Positions 59,529-64,000 of a stretch of 64,000 nt of DNA are shown here, piece after piece; within the stretch, counting starts at the first letter, position 1; every line of letters begins with the position of its first letter. The translations under genes were made by a program, and so were the position numbers. The stretch is taken from contig CM057228.1 of the NCBI GenBank assembly GCA_029891385.1, positions 81,952,964 through 82,016,963 on the forward strand, in the 5' to 3' direction. The notes under the pieces were generated by a model. It was not told the origin of the DNA. It made no database searches and worked only from the letters and a program-made list of their open reading frames with translations. This DNA is from Erythroxylum novogranatense. Lineage: Eukaryota; Streptophyta; Magnoliopsida; Malpighiales; Erythroxylaceae.

Positions 59529-59691
59529 TTATCAAACCTTTTATACCCACCGCGCTTCGCTGCGTAAGGCGCCGAATCGGAAGCGATGGATGTCTTTGAA
59601 CTTGAACACGAGGCGTAAGGCGCCCGGCCCATACAGGCAGCTCGATACCACTAATCTACCCAAAACTCGAGTTGAAGGTAGGGCGTTATCA
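59529..59691 (-). mobile_element. TRIM/SMART-like element B at the junction of the two viral copies
   Basis: On the minus strand: LTR TGATAACGCCCTACC...GTAGATTA (59691-59652), primer site GTGGTATCGAGC (one base short of the tRNA-iMet match), a centre of about 105 bp, GGTATAAAAGG, and the first six bases of the second LTR (TGATAA) before viral capsid sequence. On the right it abuts viral small-ORF sequence, sharing TCA with it. LTR of about 38-40 bp and total size near 200 bp place it among the smallest LTR elements. Confidence 0.78.
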
Positions 59692-59854
59692 ATTAAAACA
59701 AAATTTAGATAATTATATTGATATGATTATTGAAGATCTAGAATATAGTCCCAATAGTATCGAAAATATAAGAGAATGTAATCGAAAAATGGAACTCTTT
59801 ATTCATATAATTGAAAAATTAAATGAATTTATTCAACGTGATTCATCTTCATGA
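59692..59854 (+). pseudogene. Pararetrovirus third small ORF, plus copy, 5' truncated
   Basis: Viral sequence resumes inside the third small ORF (LKQNLDNYIDMIIEDLEYSP) and stays open to the stop after FIQRDSSS. The first 25 or so codons are replaced by TRIM-like element B; the apparent upstream start comes from that element. The following 250 bases (59855-60101) are AT-rich and non-coding, as in the minus copy. Confidence 0.72.
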
Positions 59855-60101
59855 TTACTTTTACTAGTTCATTTCTATTTCTTTGTATTCAAGTTATTTA
59901 TCCATTTATTCAATTCTTTTCTTGGCTTAAATCATTACTTATCTTTTACTTAATTGCATGTTCTATAGTATTTCGATTATGAATTAAATGATTATTTTTC
60001 TCATGTTATAAGTATGGATTTACTCCTTTAATGATTCAATATCTTTTAGATAAATTATTCAATCCTTTTATTAATTATCATAATTTAGAAGAATATTATT
60101 A

Positions 60102-60394
60102 ATGTCTTCTCATTATTATCATTATTTAAATTGTTCTATTTGTCAAACCTCTAATTGTTGTATTTGTCAACAATTAGAAGAGCGAATAAATTTTTAGACT
60201 ATATGCAATATCAACATTTTATACAAATACAATATTTACAAGACTTATTAAAACATTCTAATACATCTGAATCATTGCAAGAAAATCTAACTTTAGAAAG
60301 ACAATTTCTTCAATTTTATAATCATGAACGAAATTTAATAGAAAACAGTCTTAGAGATCATAAACTTCATAATCCTTGGCATCAGTATGACTGA
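60102..60394 (+). pseudogene. Pararetrovirus small CxxC ORF, plus copy
   Basis: ATG at 60102 opens MSSHYYHYLNCSICQTSNCC, giving two CxxC pairs close together (CSIC and CCIC), then a TAG near 60197. The rest of the ORF is read in another frame (60155-60394: LQDLLKHSNTSESLQENL) to a stop that overlaps the movement-protein start. The Cys pairs suggest a small zinc-binding protein; no family recognised. Confidence 0.68.
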
Positions 60395-61359
60395 ACTACA
60401 AACTAAAGAGATTGAAGATATAAAAAAACAGTGAAAATATAAATGAACAAATTGAAAATATTATTGATATAGAAAATTTAGAATTACAAGAAGCACAAGG
60501 AACATTTCATATTAATACACTCTTATCCAATGATAAACAAACACAAATAGCTAAAACACAATTAGATTTAAAATCTGGACAAGATATTCATAAAACTTCT
60601 CTTTTAAAACAGGTTTTAAATCGTAAAAATATTATTTATTATGGAAAAATCGTACATGAAACACCAATAAGAATAGATCAATGCAATGGACATGTTCGAA
60701 TAAGTTTAATTAATCAAGAACAACTTATTAAACATTTACAACAAATACCTTTAGAAAAACGAACTAAAATCGGATATATTCATTTATCTACTATTCAAAT
60801 CCTATTGAAATCTACTTTTTTAGAAGGCATAGACTCACCAATTAGAATGGCTATTGTTGATGAAAGAATGCAAAATTTAGATGATCAAATAATAGGTATT
60901 ATGAATGGAAATCTTGCTTATCAGAAAATCAAATTTAACACTCGATTAAAAATAGGTATACCATTACAATCGCAAAATTTAGAAGACACAATCACAATTG
61001 CATATAAATTTTATAGAAATGATTTAATGACCAAAGGACAATATCCTTTTTCAATTACTTATCAAATTAGTTATGCTTTAACCAATTCTCATCATAGTAT
61101 TGAATTTAAAAATACTGATCGCATTTATATAGATCAACTCTTTAGTGATGTAGCTAAAGTAGGAACAAATTTTCGAACTAATTTACGTCCTTTACCTGCA
61201 ATACAACTCCCTTTTACTTCTACTCCTCTAATTCAATCAAGACAGTCTTTTTCAGATCCTTCATCTTCTTCAAACCCTCTAATCAATCGATCACAATCTT
61301 TAAGAATCGAAACACTTGTAACTCCTTCCGATTTAATTACGAAAGAAAAGAAAAATTAA
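60387..61359 (+). pseudogene. Pararetrovirus movement protein, plus copy
   Basis: The start at 60387 overlaps the preceding ORF by eight bases. A single-base frameshift in an A run about 40 bases in closes the initial frame; afterwards one frame stays open to 61359. The core has YIHLSTIQILLKSTFLEGID and AIVDERMQNLDDQIIGIMNG, the conserved part of the 30K movement-protein superfamily in Caulimoviridae, and a Ser/Pro-rich C-terminus. It would act at plasmodesmata. Damage differs from the minus copy. Confidence 0.85.
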
Positions 61360-61476
61360 AATTATAGATCCCATTATATCTACATCTTCTCTAAACACTT
61401 CTCTCAATACTTCAATGAAATTAGATGATATAAAATCGCAATTAAAAGACTTATCAACTTATATTAAACATACATT

Positions 61477-61695
61477 ATGAGTATTGGTCAAGAAATAAAA
61501 GAATTAAAAATACAAATAGTTGAATTAATCCAACAACAAAATACTATCATACAAACATTGAAAAATCTACAAACGCAAAATAATCAAATACAACAAAAAA
61601 TAGACACAATAGAGCTCACGCTAAAAGTGGTATCAAAGCTAGAACAACCCAAAACAATAAATGTAACGAGAAATAATTTATGGAAGAAACATTAG
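61477..61695 (+). CDS. Pararetrovirus coiled-coil ORF (72 aa) containing a primer-site-like sequence
   Basis: An intact 72-codon frame, MSIGQEIKELKIQIVELIQQ..., with regular Ile/Leu heptads over the first 50 residues. It overlaps the start of the capsid ORF (ATG at 61680) by 16 bases. Its coding sequence contains TGGTATCAAAGC (61628-61639). By size, coiled coil and position before the capsid gene it may correspond to a virion-associated protein, but I cannot confirm homology. Confidence 0.72.
   Translation: MSIGQEIKELKIQIVELIQQQNTIIQTLKNLQTQNNQIQQKIDTIELTLKVVSKLEQPKTINVTRNNLWKKH
61628..61639 (+). other. Putative viral tRNA-iMet primer-binding site
   Basis: TGGTATCAAAGC differs by one base from the usual plant tRNA-iMet site TGGTATCAGAGC. 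In the minus copy the virus is joined to the TRIM-like element at this very position, which supports use as a primer site. It lies inside an ORF, which I recall for soymoviruses but not for most of the family. Confidence 0.65.
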
Positions 61696-63191
61696 AGTCA
61701 AAGGAATCTATAGAAATTATAGAAAATAATATTAAAAATCAATTAAACGAAATTACTCAATTATTCAAAGAATTTACTATACAACCAATAGAAAATTATA
61801 ATAAAATTACTCATGACCAAGAAGAATTTATTCACGATTTAAGTTCTGATGAAGAACTATATGTCAATGAAGATCAACCTGAAGGTAGTAACGTAAAATC
61901 TGAACAAAATCCTTATGAATAGAAATCTCCAACTAAAAGAAAAGCACCTTATCCGTTAATAGATACAGAAAGTATAAGCAAACATGGTTATTACCAAAGA
62001 GGTACAAAAATTCGAAAATATCCTTCAGAATATACACCAAAACATATTGTCACTGAAGCAAAAGATATATTAAATATAGACTGTGTAACTAATACTGAAG
62101 AATTAATTTTAGAATGGGTTGATAAAATACAGCTAATATTACAAATTGATAAACCTTTTGGAGATATTATGAATAAAAATTCGTTATGGAATTTTATTAC
62201 TTATAAAACCAAAGGAATAGCTCATCAATTTTTACTTGAAAATGAAATAGGATTAAAAAGTACTACAAAATATCAAGACGCTAATACAGATACAGCTACA
62301 TTTTATATCGTAGCAGCCGAAATTTATAAAGAATTTACTGGCAAAGATATTTTATATCACAATGAAGAAATCCGAGAACAAGAAAGAAAACAAGCTATAT
62401 GGCATTTAACAAATATTCAAATATGTGATCCTTGTTATATCAACAACTATATTTGTGAATTTCAAAAATATTATTATGAATTATATCGTAATGAACAAGA
62501 ACTATATTTACATGTTTTTATTCAAAAATTACCTTATCCAATTAACCTCAAAGTAGAAGAAAGGTTTCATAAATTAAAAAATAAAAATAAGATAGCAAAT
62601 AACTTAGGAGGCGTCATTACAATTACAAGACAATTATTTGCCGAACAATGTATAGATGAAACTTTTAGACGCAAATTAAAACCAGCAACTTTTAGACAAT
62701 GTTGTGCAAAAAATCCAGATGTCCCACAACAATGGGGTTGTACTAATAAACTAACATCTAAAAAATCAAAATATAAACATCGACCATATAAACGTTATCG
62801 ATGGAAGAAATATCCAACACATTATTATAAACAAAGACCTTATAAACCTTATAAAAAACATTTTAGACGACGAAGATATCGACAATTTAAACCTAGAAAA
62901 CAAGATTGTCCACAAAAGAAGAAAAATTGTAAATGTTGGTTATGTCAAGAAGAAGGGCATTATGCTAATACATGTCCAAAACGCAAAAGTAAAAATTCTA
63001 AATATACAGAAAAAGTTAATATATTACGACTAGCAACAAAAGAAGAATTAGAACCTATCGAATCTGATTATGATACAAATTCTACTATTTCATCAATTTA
63101 TCAATATGAATCATATACTGAAAAAGAAAAAACAGAATCTTCAAGTCAATCCGAATACAACATATATTCCAGTACAGATTCAGAAAACTAA
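61680..63191 (+). pseudogene. Pararetrovirus capsid protein, plus copy, one in-frame stop
   Basis: From ATG at 61680 the frame runs 504 codons to 63191 with a single TAG at 61920-61922. N-terminal acidic part, central capsid domain (about 62000-62680, with NIQICDPCYINNYICEF), a strongly basic stretch (KHRPYKRYRWKK and following), a CCHC zinc knuckle CWLCQEEGHYANTC and an acidic Ser-rich tail. Layout and size fit the Caulimoviridae capsid precursor, which packages the DNA. The protease frame overlaps its end. Confidence 0.85.
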
Positions 63192-64000
63192 AATCAAAGT
63201 TAATGCATATGTAGACACTGGAGCAACAATCTGTCTTGCTTCACGCAAAATATTAACTAATTGGAAAAGGTTAGGAAAACCTTTACATATAAGTATTGCT
63301 GATGGAAGTATTAAATCAATATAGTATGTCAGTTATTATACCTATATTCTTATAGAAAATTATACTTTTATCATCCCTGCAATATATCAACATGAACATG
63401 AAATATCTTTAATTCTAGGAAATAATTTTCTCAAATTATATAATCCTTTTGCCAATATTTACATTATATAACCTTAAAACACCGAAATAAAAACATCAAT
63501 CAAAATCTATAATCCTTAAAATTCCTATTTATAACACTAAGTATTATCAAAATTACAACTAATTACAACAAAATTAAATGAACTCCAATTTTATATACAA
63601 AATAATATGACAATACAATCAGAAGTTCTCACTTTATTAGACCAAGATTGTAGTGAAAATCCATTAGACCCAGAAAAGAATCAAAATAAACAATTAATTG
63701 AAATTAAATTAAAAGATCCAACACAAGAAATTAATATTAAAAATAATATCCCATATACACAACTTGATGTTCAAGAATTTATTACTGAATGTACTGATTT
63801 ACTAAATAAACAATTAATTAGTCCTAGTACCAGTAAACATTCAGCACCTGCTTTTTATGTAAACAATTCAGCTGAACAAAAATGTGGAAAAAGACGAATG
63901 GTTATTAATTATAAAAAAATGAACAATGCAACTATAGGCGATGCATATAAACTACCTCGCAAAGATTATATTATAAATAAATTAAAAGGACATACATGGT
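63070..64000 (+). pseudogene. Pararetrovirus polymerase N-terminal part, plus copy, runs off the window
   Basis: The frame overlaps the capsid end, then gives VNAYVDTGATICLASRK with the protease D-T-G triad, and meets a TAG at 63322 where the minus copy has a Trp codon. Further stops lie near 63470-63540. From about 63600 the frame is open again through QLISPSTSKHSAPAFYVNN and RMVINYKKMNNAT, the start of RT, to the window end. RNase H and the rest are outside. Confidence 0.88.

Larger units (their letters stand above)
52961..64000. mobile_element. Endogenous pararetrovirus locus (Caulimoviridae, TAV-bearing lineage), inverted copies
   Basis: A minus-strand viral segment (53251-59528) and a plus-strand segment (59692 to beyond 64000) overlap in content: third small ORF, CxxC ORF, movement protein, coiled-coil ORF, capsid C-terminus, protease and early RT occur in both. 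The minus copy also has RT, RNase H, the transactivator, promoter and two more small ORFs. The copies are very similar in nucleotide sequence but carry different lesions. Small LTR-retroelement pieces sit at the joints. Minus-copy length plus the capsid part found only in the plus copy suggests a circular genome near 7.5 kb. A separate viroplasmin-type ORF points to the caulimovirus/soymovirus side of the family; genus not determined. Confidence 0.92.

Noticed and set aside
59330..59632. A 100-codon minus frame at the second joint
   Set aside because: It reads through TRIM-like element B into the capsid gene in the wrong frame.

Overview
The window looks like repeat-rich, gene-poor intergenic DNA from a flowering plant, probably a eudicot. 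Evidence: copia and gypsy LTR retrotransposons with initiator-tRNA-Met type primer sites (TGGTATCAGAGC), LINE and SINE fragments, a plant pogo/Emigrant-type DNA transposon, two broken BAHD acyltransferase genes and an endogenous plant pararetrovirus (Caulimoviridae). I see no intact host gene, no rRNA or tRNA gene and no CRISPR array. Species cannot be read from the sequence.

Layout. 1-18655: a BAHD acyltransferase pseudogene (+) cut by a minus-strand copia element (to 15405) and by a pogo-like transposon (16212-18494). The copia is itself cut by a coding-free, LARD-like gypsy derivative (821-12698, about 4-kb LTRs, target duplication AGATT). 18656-29510: a LINE fragment, then a second gypsy derivative with about 4.1-kb LTRs and only 0.6 kb between them (20120-29058, minus, target duplication AAGAC). 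29500-37566: two Athila-like 3' remnants in opposite orientation, the right one carrying a solo copia LTR (32762-34602). 37567-40358: a LINE 3' fragment, a SINE-like piece and a second BAHD pseudogene. 40359-52628: two more decayed minus-strand copia elements, a solo LTR (50642-51760) inside a gag gene, and a SINE with an 18-bp target duplication (52338-52534).

52629-64000: a long (AT)n tract abuts an endogenous pararetrovirus locus. It holds one minus-strand copy covering most of a circular genome and one plus-strand copy that runs off the window, in inverted arrangement. Virus order, read as a circle: three ORFs of about 80 aa, a small CxxC ORF, movement protein, short coiled-coil ORF containing a primer-site-like sequence, capsid protein with zinc knuckle, protease-RT-RNase H, transactivator/viroplasmin, promoter. 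Adding the minus copy to the part present only in the plus copy gives roughly 7.5 kb. The joints are made of a very small LTR-retroelement (TRIM/SMART-like, about 200 bp), and one joint lies exactly at the tRNA primer site. This virus-retroelement chimera and the unfamiliar set of small viral ORFs are the most interesting content.

Nothing here appears able to work as a complete gene: each of the three copia integrases has lost one catalytic acidic residue by substitution, both BAHD genes are disrupted, and both viral copies carry stops or frameshifts.
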